From contig JAJEBV010000042.1 in the NCBI GenBank assembly GCA_022822365.1, forward strand, positions 1 through 64,000: 64,000 nucleotides of DNA, read 5' to 3'. Under the pieces are notes generated by a model. It searched no databases and had not been told where the DNA came from. It saw only the letters and a list, made by a program, of their open reading frames with translations. A program made the position numbers and the translations under genes. Origin of the DNA: Thermoanaerobaculia bacterium (GTDB lineage Bacteria; Acidobacteriota; Thermoanaerobaculia; Multivoradales; Multivoraceae). Below, piece after piece: positions 8,346 to 16,816 of this stretch (the first letter of the stretch is position 1; every line of letters starts with the position of its first letter).

Positions 8346-9494
8346 ATGAGCCGGCGGGCCGAGTTCGAGGCTGATCACCCGGAAGTTCACGTCCTGTCGG
8401 CCGACCAGGCGGGGCGTGTGGACCTGGTGATGGGCGCGGTCGGCTGGTTGGGCGACGAGGAACAGGTCACGACCTGCGTCTCCCTGGGCGGCGAATCGAG
8501 CACCGTGATGCGGGTCGAACTCCAGGAACTGCGTGGCGGCTGGCGCACCGCGGTGCTGAAACAGTCGCTGCCCTGGCTCCGGCGGGACGAGTCGGTCGCC
8601 ATGCCGGCCGACCGCTGGCGCGGCGAGCACACGTTCTACAGGGAAGTGGCTCGGGTACCGGAGGCGGCGGCTCTCGTGCCGCGCCTGATGGCGGCCAACG
8701 AAGCGAGGTGTCTGCTGCTGCTCGAGGACTTTCGCGGCGCTTCGAATCTCGCGTCGCTCTACCGGGGCGGTTCGCTCGGCGAGGGGACAGCGGAGGCCCT
8801 GGGCGGGTTCCTTCGGGCGCTGCGCCGCGGCACGCGCGGTGAGCAGGATGCGGAGTTCGCGAACGGCGGCATGAAGACGCTGAGCCACCGCCTGTTGTTC
8901 GAGGCGCCGTTCGGCTCGCGCGGGCAAGGCGGCAACGGCTTCGGCCCCGACGGTCCCGCGCCGGACGAAGGTGCGCTTGACGACATCGAGCCCGGCCTGG
9001 GAGCCGCGGCCTCGGCGTTGCGGTCGGACGGCGCCTTCCGAGATGCGGTGGCGAAACTCGGCCGGCGTTTCCTGGGCGCCGGCGACTGCCTGGTTCACGG
9101 CGCGTTTCATCCCGCCAATTGGCTGTTGCTGCCGAGCGGCGACGTCCGCGTGGTGGACCCGCAGTACAGCAGTCCGGGCGACCCGGAGTTCGATCTCGGC
9201 ACCGCGCTCGCCCACCTGTTGCTCGCCCGGCAGCCGGTGGAAGTCGTCGCGACGTTCCTGTCGGCGGCCACCGGTGCTGAGGAGGCAGGCCGGGAAGGCC
9301 CGGCGAACACCGAAGAGGTCGAAGCCGGCGTCGATCGGCCCCTCGTGGCCCGCTACGCGGGAGCGGAGATCGTCCGCCGATTGCTCGGGGGCGCCCAACT
9401 GCCGCTCGAGGCGGAAGGCGGCTTTCGCCTTGGTCTGCTGGAGACGGCTCGAACGGCGGTCCTCTCGGGCCACCTGGAGGTACTGGAGACATGA
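8346..9494 (+). CDS. Methylthioribose-kinase-like APH-fold protein lacking catalytic Asp
   Basis: A 382-residue protein of the APH/choline-kinase fold, closest in feel to methylthioribose kinase: TAVLKQSLPWLR holds the ATP-contacting Lys72, RWRGEHTFYRE the supporting Glu, and LLLLEDF is the hinge. The catalytic loop HGDxHxxN reads HGAFHPAN (251-258), so the general-base Asp is Ala253; the metal-binding DPQ (Asp271) followed by FDLGTALAH is kept. Phosphotransfer is therefore doubtful; it may be a pseudokinase or use another mechanism. The stop overlaps the next start as ATGA, tying it to the secreted M24 peptidase gene. It diverges from the sulfotransferase gene. It should not be read as an antibiotic-resistance kinase. 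Confidence 0.75.
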   Translation: MSRRAEFEADHPEVHVLSADQAGRVDLVMGAVGWLGDEEQVTTCVSLGGESSTVMRVELQELRGGWRTAVLKQSLPWLRRDESVAMPADRWRGEHTFYREVARVPEAAALVPRLMAANEARCLLLLEDFRGASNLASLYRGGSLGEGTAEALGGFLRALRRGTRGEQDAEFANGGMKTLSHRLLFEAPFGSRGQGGNGFGPDGPAPDEGALDDIEPGLGAAASALRSDGAFRDAVAKLGRRFLGAGDCLVHGAFHPANWLLLPSGDVRVVDPQYSSPGDPEFDLGTALAHLLLARQPVEVVATFLSAATGAEEAGREGPANTEEVEAGVDRPLVARYAGAEIVRRLLGGAQLPLEAEGGFRLGLLETARTAVLSGHLEVLET

Positions 9495-10885
9495 AGCGAT
9501 TTCACGTGCGCCGGCTGATCGCGGCGCTCGGTCTGGTCACACTCGTTGCAGCGCCCGTCGCTGCCCAGGGCACGGACTTCGAACAGGGCCGCGTGCTCCA
9601 CGGTCCGGGCCACGTGCTCCCCCACCGGGACCGGGTCGAGCCCTTCAACCGCATGCTCGAGGAGCGCCTCGACACGCTGCTGCCGCGGCTGATGCGGGAG
9701 ACCGGGATCGACATGTGGCTCGTCATCAACCGCGAGTACAACGAGGATCCGGTGTTCTTCAGCCTGGTGCCGCGGCCGGTGTTCGCGGCCCGCCGCACGA
9801 CGATGCTCGTGTTCTACGATCGCGGGCCGGACAAGGGCGGCGTCGAGCGCCTGACGGTCAACCGCTATCCGTACGACGCGCTGTACGAGTCGGCCTGGGA
9901 GGGCGGCGACCTCGAGGAACAGTGGCGGGGACTGGGCGAGGTGATCGCCGCGCGCGACCCGAAGCGCATCGGCGTCAACGTCTCGCGCCACTGGCCGGTC
10001 GCCGACGGTCTCTCGGAGGCGCTCCACGAACGGCTGATGGAAGTGCTGACGTCCGGACTCAAGGAACGGGTGACCAGCGCCGAGGAGCTCGTCGTGCGCT
10101 GGATCGAGACGCGGAGCCCGCTGCAACTGGAGGCCTATCCGCAGATCGTCTCGATCGCCCGCGGCGTGATCGCCGAGGCGTTCTCGGAACGCGTGATCAC
10201 TCCCGGCGCCACGACGACGGACGATGTCGTCTGGCACATGGCCCAGCGCTTCGAGGACCTGGGCCTCGACATCTGGTTCCTGCCCTCCGTCAACGCGCAG
10301 CGCCGGGCTGCGGACGAAGACAGCGGCTGCGGCGCCGACGAGCCCTTCTGCGGCGGCAGCGGCGACTTCGTCATCCAGCGCGGCGACGTGCTGCACACGG
10401 ACGTCGGCATCTGTTACCTCGGCCTTTGCACCGACACCCAGGAGATGGGCTACGTGCTGCGTCTGGGTGAGAGCAAGGCGCCGGCCGAGCTCCGGGAGGC
10501 GCTGGCCACCGGCAACCGCTGGCAGGACATCCTGACCGGCGAGTTCAGGACGGGCCGCAGCGGCAACGAGATCCTGGCGGCGACGATCTCGCTCGCCACG
10601 GACGAAGGCCTGCGCTCCAGCACCTACACGCACCCGCTCGGCGCGTTCGGCCACGCGCCCGGGCCGACGATCGGCATGTGGGACAACCAGGGGCCGACGC
10701 CGATTCGCGGCGACTGGCCGCTGTACCCGGACACCGCCTACGCGATCGAGGGCAACGTCAAGGTCGAACTCGAGATGTGGGGCGGCCAGGACGTCCAGAT
10801 CAAGCTCGAACAGAGCGCCGTCTACGACGGCGAGCAGGTGCTCTACCTGGCCGGCCGCCAGACCGCGTGGCACCTCGTCCGCTGA
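9491..10885 (+). CDS. Secreted M24 family metallopeptidase (Xaa-Pro aminopeptidase-like)
   Basis: A 464-residue protein with a Sec signal peptide (MKRFHVRRLIAALGLVTLVA, cleavage after VAAQ), an N-terminal creatinase-like domain and a C-terminal pita-bread domain. The five dimetal ligands can be assigned: Asp304 (HTDVG), Asp315 (CTDTQ), His388 (GHAPGPT), Glu420 (AIEGN) and Glu440 (KLEQS). It should remove residues next to proline from peptides in the periplasm. A Cys-rich loop (SGCGADEPFCGG, about 278-289) just before the first ligand may be a disulfide insert. The ATG lies within the stop of the kinase-like gene, so translation is coupled. It ends beside a hairpin repeat that likely terminates transcription. 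Confidence 0.88.
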   Translation: MKRFHVRRLIAALGLVTLVAAPVAAQGTDFEQGRVLHGPGHVLPHRDRVEPFNRMLEERLDTLLPRLMRETGIDMWLVINREYNEDPVFFSLVPRPVFAARRTTMLVFYDRGPDKGGVERLTVNRYPYDALYESAWEGGDLEEQWRGLGEVIAARDPKRIGVNVSRHWPVADGLSEALHERLMEVLTSGLKERVTSAEELVVRWIETRSPLQLEAYPQIVSIARGVIAEAFSERVITPGATTTDDVVWHMAQRFEDLGLDIWFLPSVNAQRRAADEDSGCGADEPFCGGSGDFVIQRGDVLHTDVGICYLGLCTDTQEMGYVLRLGESKAPAELREALATGNRWQDILTGEFRTGRSGNEILAATISLATDEGLRSSTYTHPLGAFGHAPGPTIGMWDNQGPTPIRGDWPLYPDTAYAIEGNVKVELEMWGGQDVQIKLEQSAVYDGEQVLYLAGRQTAWHLVR

Positions 10886-10891
10886 TTCTGC

Positions 10892-10957
10892 TGGGTGCGC
10901 GGGTCTTCTGACCCGCTGCCGCCGGAGGCGGCCAGAGAGGCGCGCCGCGAAGCGGCG
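10892..10957 (+). repeat. Dispersed multi-hairpin repeat, copy A
   Basis: Head TGGGTGCG, then three perfect hairpins: GCGGGTC-TTCT-GACCCGC, GCCGCC-GGA-GGCGGC and CGCCGC-GAA-GCGGCG. It lies between the converging ends of the M24 peptidase gene and the small membrane protein gene, where it could act as a bidirectional terminator. Confidence 0.8.
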
Positions 10958-10964
10958 ACGATAC

Positions 10965-11243
10965 TTAGAAGATCGCCCCTAAGAGACCGAACCCGGCGCA
11001 GACGACCGCTACCAGGCCGCCGACGACCAGCAGTACGACGCCGACGGCGAGCGCGACCGGCAGCGCGATGACCGCGACCGGAATCAGGATGGCGGCCAGC
11101 AGCGTCGCGGCGATGAAGCCGATGATCTTGAACGGCAGAAGAACCAGCTTGAAGGCGATCTTCGCGACGAAGGCCACGACGGCGAAAACGGCGAGCAGGC
11201 CGAGGGCGATCGCCCCGAGAGTCAGGATGGTCAGGACTTCCAT
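10965..11243 (-). CDS. Small hydrophobic membrane protein, unknown
   Basis: A 92-residue protein made almost entirely of hydrophobic segments: about residues 3-30 (ILTLGAIALGLLAVFAVVAF), 36-68 and 70-92, divided by short basic stretches (AKIAFK, LPFK). It has no signal peptide and no motif I recognise; two or three membrane spans are likely. AGGAGG precedes the ATG at good spacing. It is flanked by two copies of the hairpin repeat and diverges from a Tat lipoprotein gene. The composition supports a real gene, but function is unknown. Confidence 0.6.
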   Translation of the reverse strand: MEVLTILTLGAIALGLLAVFAVVAFVAKIAFKLVLLPFKIIGFIAATLLAAILIPVAVIALPVALAVGVVLLVVGGLVAVVCAGFGLLGAIF

Positions 11244-11332
11244 GTCGAGTTGTACTCCTCCTGCTCACTACTACGCGATCCGCTTCGCCGAGGTTTCGCG
11301 ATCTTTCCTCGTCGCTGCATGGCGCCGAGTGT

Positions 11333-11386
11333 CGGTCCGCCGGCCTTCTGGCCGGCTTCCGGGAAGGAACGCGTCGCGAAGCGACG
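11333..11386 (+). repeat. Dispersed multi-hairpin repeat, copy E
   Basis: GCCGGCC-TTCT-GGCCGGC (11339-11356) followed by CGTCGC-GAA-GCGACG (11372-11386). The loops match copy A while both stems are changed on both sides. It lies between divergent genes, close upstream of a probable promoter. Confidence 0.7.
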
Positions 11387-11400
11387 ACGACACTGGGAAG

Positions 11401-11406
11401 TAGACT
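11401..11406 (+). promoter_or_regulatory. Putative -10 element TAGACT
   Basis: TAGACT sits 8 bases before the ATG at 11415 with no Shine-Dalgarno between, which would put the transcription start at or within two bases of the start codon. Confidence 0.4.
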
Positions 11407-11414
11407 CTCCGCCC

Positions 11415-12440
11415 ATGAGAACCGCGAAAATCGACCGCAGACGTTTCCTCGAAGCCGGCGCCCTGCTGGGCGCCGCGGCCGCTACCGGATGCATGCCCGG
11501 CGATGCTCCCGAAGAGGAGGCCGCCGCCCCGGCCGAGGCCGAGCCGCTCTACCGCATCTCCCTGGCCGAGTGGTCCTACTTCCGCGAGCTGTTCGGACCG
11601 TCGCTGAGCGCACTGGCGGACGGCTCGTTCGGCGATGTTCTGCAGACCGACCCGCGCTCGCTCTACCAGGGCGAGCTCGATCACCTGGACTTCCCGGCGC
11701 GGGCCCGCGGCCTGGGGATCGAGGCCGTCGAGTACGTGAACACCTTCTTCTTCGACCGCGCCCGCGATCAGGACTACCTGGCGGAGCTCAAGTCGCGCTG
11801 CGACGGCGAGGGCGTGACCAGCCTGCTCATCATGTGCGACGCGGAGGGCGACATCGGCGCTCCGGACGCGGCGGACCGGTTACGTACGGTCGAGAACCAC
11901 CACAAATGGGTCGAGGCGGCGGCCTTTCTCGGCTGCCACGCGGTGCGTGTGAACGCGGCGAGCGCCGGTTCCTTCGAGGAGCAGCAGAAGCTCGCGGCCG
12001 ACGGCCTCCGCCAGTTGTGCGAGTACGCCGACGGTTACGACATCGACATCCTGGTCGAGAACCACGGCGGTATCTCGAGCAACGGCGAGTGGCTGGCCGG
12101 CACGCTCGCCATGGTCGAGCATCCCCGCATCGGATCGCTGCCCGACTTCGGCAACTTCCGGATCTCCTACGAGCCCGAGGAGTGGTACGACCGCTACCAG
12201 GGCGTCACCGAGCTGATGCCCTTCGCCCGCGCGGTCAGCGCCAAGAGCTACGACTTCGACAAGAACGGCGACGAGACGGCGACCGACTACGAACGGATGA
12301 TGCGGATCGTCCTCGACGCGGGCTACCGGGGCTGGGTCGGGATCGAGTTCGAGGGACCGATGGCCGCCGACGAGGGGATCGTGAAGACGAAGGATCTGCT
12401 CGAGCGCCTGCGCGACGATCTCGCGCCAGAGTACGCCTGA
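11415..12440 (+). CDS. Tat-exported sugar phosphate isomerase/epimerase-like lipoprotein
   Basis: A 341-residue protein of the xylose-isomerase-like TIM-barrel family. The N-terminus has a Tat motif (DRRRFLEAG) and a lipobox ending ATGC, so it is probably exported folded and lipid-anchored. An Ala/Glu-rich linker follows. The barrel shows metal-site strands ILVENHGG, LPDFGNF and GWVGIEFEG, as in sugar isomerases, epimerases and endonuclease IV. The long upstream extension of the frame lacks coding character, and the ATG at 11415 is preceded by a TAGACT element. It stands alone between two hairpin repeats. Substrate is unknown; an extracytoplasmic role in carbohydrate modification is plausible. 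Confidence 0.82.
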   Translation: MRTAKIDRRRFLEAGALLGAAAATGCMPGDAPEEEAAAPAEAEPLYRISLAEWSYFRELFGPSLSALADGSFGDVLQTDPRSLYQGELDHLDFPARARGLGIEAVEYVNTFFFDRARDQDYLAELKSRCDGEGVTSLLIMCDAEGDIGAPDAADRLRTVENHHKWVEAAAFLGCHAVRVNAASAGSFEEQQKLAADGLRQLCEYADGYDIDILVENHGGISSNGEWLAGTLAMVEHPRIGSLPDFGNFRISYEPEEWYDRYQGVTELMPFARAVSAKSYDFDKNGDETATDYERMMRIVLDAGYRGWVGIEFEGPMAADEGIVKTKDLLERLRDDLAPEYA

Positions 12441-12463
12441 CGCGCATCGAACTGGCCGCCTGC

Positions 12464-12547
12464 TGGGTGCGCGGGTCTTCTGACCCGCTGCCGCCGAAGG
12501 CGGCCAGGGCTACGTGCCGGCCGCCAGGTCGGCGCCGCCTTGGCGGC
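12464..12547 (+). repeat. Dispersed multi-hairpin repeat, copy B
   Basis: Head TGGGTGCG, stem GCGGGTC-TTCT-GACCCGC (12471-12488), then GCCGCC-GAA-GGCGGC (12490-12504) and a further GCCGCC-TT-GGCGGC near 12534. It lies between convergent genes, so a bidirectional terminator role is plausible. Confidence 0.8.
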
Positions 12548-12567
12548 CAGTTCCATGCGCGTCGGCG

Positions 12568-14028
12568 CTACGCCGGCAGCCTCACGCTGGCGTCCGCGTG
12601 CGATCCCGTCGGCGGGGCGCCCTCCGCCTCGAACACCCGCCCAGGGTTGAGTATGCCCTTCGGATCGAGGGTCCGCTTGAGCGTCTTCATCAGCGCGATC
12701 TCCTCCGGCGTCCGGCTGCGCCCCAGGTGAGCCCGCTTCTCGAAGCCAATACCGTGCTCGGCCGATACCGAGCCGCCGACCGGCTCGAGGCGCCCATAGA
12801 CGATGTCCTCGACCGCGCTCCGAGCCTCTGGCGAGCCGTCCCGCACGCCGACGACCACGTGCAGGTTGCCGTCGCCGAGGTGGCCGAAGACGACGCAGTC
12901 GCTTCCGGGCCAGCGTTCGCTCAGAGCGGCCTTGATCCCGCCCACGTAACCCTCCATGTCGGCGATCCGCAGGCTGACGTCGAAGGTGAAGATCGGCGCC
13001 AGGTGGTTGAGCTGCTCGACATCGTCCCGCAGCGCCCAGATCTCGTCCCGCTCAGCCTTCGACTTGCCGAGCACGGCGTCGCCGATCAGGCCGGCCTCCA
13101 TGCAGTCGCCGAGCGCCTCCTCGAACTGCGCGGCGTCCTCCTCCTGGCGGGCGCCGAGCGCCTCGACCAGGACGTAGTAGGGGTCGCCGTGGGGAATCGG
13201 GGGCGCCGTCCTCGCCTGCGGCCCGGTGACCAGCTCGTAGAACTCGCGCCACATGACCTCGAACGCGCTCATCGAGCCGCCCAGCTCCTCCTCCAGCTTG
13301 CGCAGCAGCGAGGTCACTTCGGTGAAGCCGGGCACGGCCAGCAGCGCGCAGTTGTGGCTGCGGGGGCGCCGCTCCAGCCGCAGCACGACCCGGGTGACGA
13401 TGCCGAGCGTGCCCTCGGAGCCCACGAACAGGTGCTTCAGGTCATAGCCGGCGTTGTTCTTGACCATCTTGTTCAGGCTGGAGAGCACCGTGCCGTCCGC
13501 CAGCACGGCCTCCAGGCCGAGAACCGAATCGCGGGTCATGCCGTAGCGGAGCGTCCGGTTGCCGCCGGCGTTGGTGGCCACGTTGCCGCCGATCGTGCAG
13601 GAGCCGCGGGCGCCGAGGTCGAGCGGGAAGAGCAGTCCCTCGGCTTCGGCCGCCTCCTGGATGCTCTGCAGCGCGGCGCCGGCCTGAACCGTCATCGTGC
13701 GGCCCACCGGATCGATCTCCTCGATCTCGGTCATTCGCTCGAGCGTGATCGCGACCTCCAGGTCACCGGCGACGCCGCCGCCGACGAGACCGGTCAGCCC
13801 GCCCTGCGGCACCACCGGCTGATCGGCGCGATGGCATGCCGCGAGCGCCGCCGCGAGCTGCTCCGTGGTGCGCGGCCGAAGCACCGCCCGGGCCGCGCAG
13901 GGAACGGTGCCCGAGCCGTCGCCGGCCCTCGCCGCCACCTCGTCGCCGACGAGGACGCCGTCATCCCCTAGAGCGTCGCGAAGTTCGGCGAGAACGGTGT
14001 CGCTGGAGCGACGTGTGTGATCCGTCAT
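12568..14028 (-). CDS. FAD-linked D-2-hydroxyacid dehydrogenase
   Basis: A 486-residue protein of the VAO/PCMH flavoprotein family with a FAD-linked oxidase C-terminal domain. FAD-binding signatures are PQGGLTGLVGG (about residue 94), GARGSCTIGGNVATNAGGN and KHLFVGSEGTLGIVT; the substrate and metal site shows HLGDGNLHV and the C-terminal EHGIGFEKR. Relatives are D-lactate, D-2-hydroxyglutarate and glycolate (GlcD-type) dehydrogenases, and the exact substrate is not determined. No signal peptide; it would be cytoplasmic or peripheral to the membrane. A TATGAT hexamer about 25 bases upstream of the ATG may be its -10. The TesB gene follows at a 75-base gap further along the same strand. Confidence 0.88.
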   Translation of the reverse strand: MTDHTRRSSDTVLAELRDALGDDGVLVGDEVAARAGDGSGTVPCAARAVLRPRTTEQLAAALAACHRADQPVVPQGGLTGLVGGGVAGDLEVAITLERMTEIEEIDPVGRTMTVQAGAALQSIQEAAEAEGLLFPLDLGARGSCTIGGNVATNAGGNRTLRYGMTRDSVLGLEAVLADGTVLSSLNKMVKNNAGYDLKHLFVGSEGTLGIVTRVVLRLERRPRSHNCALLAVPGFTEVTSLLRKLEEELGGSMSAFEVMWREFYELVTGPQARTAPPIPHGDPYYVLVEALGARQEEDAAQFEEALGDCMEAGLIGDAVLGKSKAERDEIWALRDDVEQLNHLAPIFTFDVSLRIADMEGYVGGIKAALSERWPGSDCVVFGHLGDGNLHVVVGVRDGSPEARSAVEDIVYGRLEPVGGSVSAEHGIGFEKRAHLGRSRTPEEIALMKTLKRTLDPKGILNPGRVFEAEGAPPTGSHADASVRLPA

Positions 14029-14103
14029 GGCAGTCCAGGGGAGCGCGTGGAGCGCGGATCATAGCGAGCCGGCCACGACGCGCTGGCTGGCCGGCCGCGA
14101 CCG

Positions 14104-14982
14104 TCAGCCCGCGACGCTGTGCTCCCGCTCCCGCAGGCGGATCAGGCACTCCTGGTTCGCCGAGGCGACCAGCTCGCCGTCCTGGTTGAACACGTGCCCG
14201 CGCACGAAGCCGCGGGCGCGGGCGGCGGTCGGGCTCTCCTTGCTGAACAGGAGCCACTCGTCGGCGCGGAAGGGGCGGTGGAACCAGAGCGCGTGGTCCA
14301 GGCTGGCGCCCTGGATCCGGTAGCCCTTCATCGATGGGCCGTGCGGCTGCATCGAGACGGCCATGAAGTCCAGGTCGGACATGTAGGCGAGGAAGGAGAG
14401 GTGGACGATGCGGTCCTCCGGCAGGGACTCGCGGCAGCGCAGCCAGGTGTTCTTGCGCGGCTCGGTGGCCGGGCGGTCGCCTCGCGGAAGCATCTGGATG
14501 CCCTCGACCTGGCGGCTGTCGATCACCTCGAAGCGGTGCGCGAAACGCTCGTACGAGGGGTCGTCCTTCGCCATCTTCCGGTAGATGTCGCCGTCGGAGG
14601 GCAGTTCGTCGGGCGGTGGCACCTCCGGCATCTCGGACTGGTGTTCCAGACCGCCCTCCTCGACCTGGAAGGACGAAGACATGTTGAAGATGGCCCGGCC
14701 GTGCTGGATGCCGACGACGCGGCGCGTGGTGAAGCTCCTGCCGTCGCGGATGCGGTCGACGTCGAAGAGGATCGGACGCTTCGGGTCCCCGCGGCGCAGG
14801 AAGTAGGCGTGGATGGAGTGCAGGTGGCGGTCGCCGACCGTCCTGGAGGCGGCGACGATGGCCTGGCCCAGCACCTGGCCGCCGAAGACGTGGTTGCCCG
14901 GCCCGTTCTGCGCCCGGAACAGGTTCTCCTCGATCTGCTCCATCTGCAGCAGGTCGATCATCTCCTGGACCGCGCCGTTCAT
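14104..14982 (-). CDS. tesB: Acyl-CoA thioesterase II
   Basis: A 292-residue double-hotdog thioesterase that hydrolyses acyl-CoA to free fatty acid and CoA in the cytoplasm. The family signature is clear: VFGGQVLGQAIVAA in the first hotdog, HAYFLRRGDP, GRSFTTRRV, and in the second SLDHALWFHRPF with the active-site Asp, then WLLFSKESP and FNQDGELVAS. The length matches E. coli TesB closely. The ATG at 14982 is chosen because the frame upstream has no family similarity and a TACGAT hexamer lies 9 bases before it. The gene fits a lipid-active genome, but no operon partner is evident. Confidence 0.92.
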   Translation of the reverse strand: MNGAVQEMIDLLQMEQIEENLFRAQNGPGNHVFGGQVLGQAIVAASRTVGDRHLHSIHAYFLRRGDPKRPILFDVDRIRDGRSFTTRRVVGIQHGRAIFNMSSSFQVEEGGLEHQSEMPEVPPPDELPSDGDIYRKMAKDDPSYERFAHRFEVIDSRQVEGIQMLPRGDRPATEPRKNTWLRCRESLPEDRIVHLSFLAYMSDLDFMAVSMQPHGPSMKGYRIQGASLDHALWFHRPFRADEWLLFSKESPTAARARGFVRGHVFNQDGELVASANQECLIRLREREHSVAG

Positions 14983-14991
14983 CGGAGCGGG

Positions 14992-14997
14992 ATCGTA
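14992..14997 (-). promoter_or_regulatory. Putative -10 element TACGAT
   Basis: Read on the minus strand, TACGAT ends 9 bases before the tesB ATG, with no Shine-Dalgarno between. This suggests a near-leaderless transcript. Confidence 0.35.
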
Positions 14998-15028
14998 CCC
15001 GTTGCGCGGCGTCGACGCCGGGCAGGCG

Positions 15029-15592
15029 TCAGAGCGTCCGGCGCAACCAGTCGAGCAGTTCTTCCAGGTCCGTGACGACGAGAGCGCCGGCAGCGGCGGC
15101 CCTGGTCGACTGGTCGTTGTCGCCCGGCGGCCGGTCGAAGACTGCCAGCGGCCGCCCGTAGCGCAGGGCCAGCTCGATCTCGCTCCAGGTACCGGCACTG
15201 CCGGGGAGAGCGACCACGGCGTCGGCGGAGAGAACGTTGATGTGGTTGCGCGAGAAGGGACCGGTGCCGGATGCGCCGGAGAGCGGCAGGTGGGTGCGAA
15301 TGGTGACCTCGACCCACGGGTTCGGGTAGCCGTCGGGCGAGCCGTCGCCGTCCTGCTGGCTCGGAACGACTCCCAGGCACAGTCCCTCCCGGTCATCGGT
15401 CTGGGCGAAGGCGCGGCTTGCGGCGGTCATCGTGCCGCGGCCGCCGCCGGTCAGCAGATGCCAACCGTTCTCGGCGATCGCGCGTCCCAGGGGCGCGGCC
15501 AGTTCCTCGTGGCTTTCGGCGCCCGAACCCATCACGCCGACGATGGGGCGGCGCTCGACTACTGGGACTTGCCCCGGGCGCTGATCGGCCAC
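15029..15592 (-). CDS. LOG-like Rossmann protein (TIGR00725-type)
   Basis: A 187-residue nucleotide-binding Rossmann protein related to the LOG/lysine-decarboxylase-like family. It shows IVGVMGSGAE at the first strand, HLLTGGGRGTMTAASRAF, and LPGSAGTWSEIELAL, a version of the PGGxGTxxE motif that carries nucleotide-monophosphate phosphoribohydrolase activity in cytokinin-activating relatives. Function in bacteria is poorly defined. The GTG at 15592 is preferred because GGAGG sits 4 bases upstream and no other start lies before the first strand; it overlaps the end of the upstream PLP-enzyme gene by 34 bases, so the two are likely co-translated. Confidence 0.75.
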   Translation of the reverse strand: MADQRPGQVPVVERRPIVGVMGSGAESHEELAAPLGRAIAENGWHLLTGGGRGTMTAASRAFAQTDDREGLCLGVVPSQQDGDGSPDGYPNPWVEVTIRTHLPLSGASGTGPFSRNHINVLSADAVVALPGSAGTWSEIELALRYGRPLAVFDRPPGDNDQSTRAAAAGALVVTDLEELLDWLRRTL

Positions 15593-16797
15593 AGTTCCTC
15601 CACCCGGCCGTCCCGCACCGGGTAGTAGACGTCGTAGAGGTTGACCGTCGGGTCGCAGTGCGGAGTGATGCAGCGAATCCGGTCGCCCAGTCGGACCGGT
15701 CTGGCTGCATCGGCAATGCGGAGGATGCCGTGCTCGTCGCCTCCCCAACCGTAGACGACGCCGCCGATGTCGGCGAGTTGGGGCCGGTCGGCGTCCGACG
15801 CGAACGCCTTGTAGCCGCCGTCGGTCGTGATCAGCTCCGGCACCGGCTGGCTGATCGCCGTCACCTGGACGAAAAGCGACGTCTCGAAATCGTCGAAGAT
15901 CTCGCCGTTGCGGCCACCGATCCGCAGGTACTGCTCGTCCATGAACAGGTAGGAGCCGACCTGCAGGTCGGTCATCCCGTCGACCTCCGAGTCGATGTCC
16001 CACGTGCCCGTGCCGCCGCCGCTCAACACGCTGACCGCGATGCCGTCCGCTTCGATCAGCCGCCGCGTCTCGACCGCGGCCTCGAGCGCCTCGAGCGACC
16101 GGGCCTGCCGTTCCGCGTGGCCGTGGACGTGCATGAGGTGTCCGGCGTACGCCTGGAGGCCCCGCAGGTCGAGATTGGGCAGACCGTCGATCGTCCGCGC
16201 CAGTTCGAGCGCCGGTTCGCCGGTGGCGATGCCCGTGCGCCGGGTGCCGACGTCGAGGTCGACCAGTACCCGCTGGGTGACGCCCTCGGCCATGGCCGCC
16301 TCGTGCAGCCGTTCGGCCGCGGCCCGGTGATCGACCACCAGGGTGACTTCGGGGCTTTGCTTCGAGAGAGCGACGACCCGCCCGATCTTGTCGCCGGTGA
16401 CGATCGGCGACGTGATCAGGACCTCGCCGATGCCCGCCTCGACCATGACCTCCGCCTCGCTGACCTTGGCGCAGCAGACGCCGACCGCGCCGAGTTCCAT
16501 CTGGCGTTTCGCCAGGAGCGGGCACTTGTGCGTCTTCGTGTGGGGGCGCAGCGAGATGCCGTGTTCCTCGGCGTGGGCCGCCATCTTCGCCAGGTTCAGC
16601 TCCATCTTCGCGACGTCGATGAGCAACGCCGGCGTCGGCACGTCCTCCACGGAGAGCGGCGTGTCGAGGGGAATCGCTTCGTGGCTCAACGCGGGCTCCG
16701 CGGTACGGACGGTTACACCGGAACTGCAGGCGACGGTCGCGCCGCCGGCCGCTCCGACCGCTCCCAGGAATGCGCGTCGCGTGGTGTGGTGCGCCAT
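15559..16797 (-). CDS. Exported D-threonine aldolase / D-serine dehydratase-like enzyme
   Basis: A 412-residue fold-type III PLP enzyme. It opens with a Tat-type signal (TTRRAFLGAVGAAGG) ending in VAC, suggesting export as a lipoprotein. The alanine-racemase-like barrel carries the PLP lysine in RPHTKTHK (Lys88), VDLDVGTRRTG, GLQAYAGHLMHV and SGGGTGTW for phosphate binding; the C-terminal metal motif HCDPT (His380, Cys381) matches D-threonine aldolase and D-serine dehydratase. It would cleave or dehydrate D-hydroxy-amino acids, perhaps cell-wall derived, outside the cytoplasm. It diverges from the gene at 16827 with only 29 bases between the start codons and shares a palindromic -10 with it. 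Confidence 0.85.
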   Translation of the reverse strand: MAHHTTRRAFLGAVGAAGGATVACSSGVTVRTAEPALSHEAIPLDTPLSVEDVPTPALLIDVAKMELNLAKMAAHAEEHGISLRPHTKTHKCPLLAKRQMELGAVGVCCAKVSEAEVMVEAGIGEVLITSPIVTGDKIGRVVALSKQSPEVTLVVDHRAAAERLHEAAMAEGVTQRVLVDLDVGTRRTGIATGEPALELARTIDGLPNLDLRGLQAYAGHLMHVHGHAERQARSLEALEAAVETRRLIEADGIAVSVLSGGGTGTWDIDSEVDGMTDLQVGSYLFMDEQYLRIGGRNGEIFDDFETSLFVQVTAISQPVPELITTDGGYKAFASDADRPQLADIGGVVYGWGGDEHGILRIADAARPVRLGDRIRCITPHCDPTVNLYDVYYPVRDGRVEELWPISARGKSQ

Positions 16798-16808
16798 TCG
16801 AAGCTGCG

Positions 16809-16816
16809 ACTATAGC
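16809..16816. promoter_or_regulatory. Symmetric bidirectional -10 element
   Basis: ACTATAGC can be read as TATAGC on the plus strand (10 bases before ATG 16827) and as TATAGT on the minus strand (11 bases before ATG 16797). The whole divergent gap is 29 bases, so any -35 contacts must lie inside the opposing genes. Confidence 0.5.

Noticed and set aside
8346..9494. Aminoglycoside phosphotransferase (antibiotic resistance)
   Set aside because: The fold is shared, but the sequence is closer to methylthioribose kinases and the catalytic Asp is absent.
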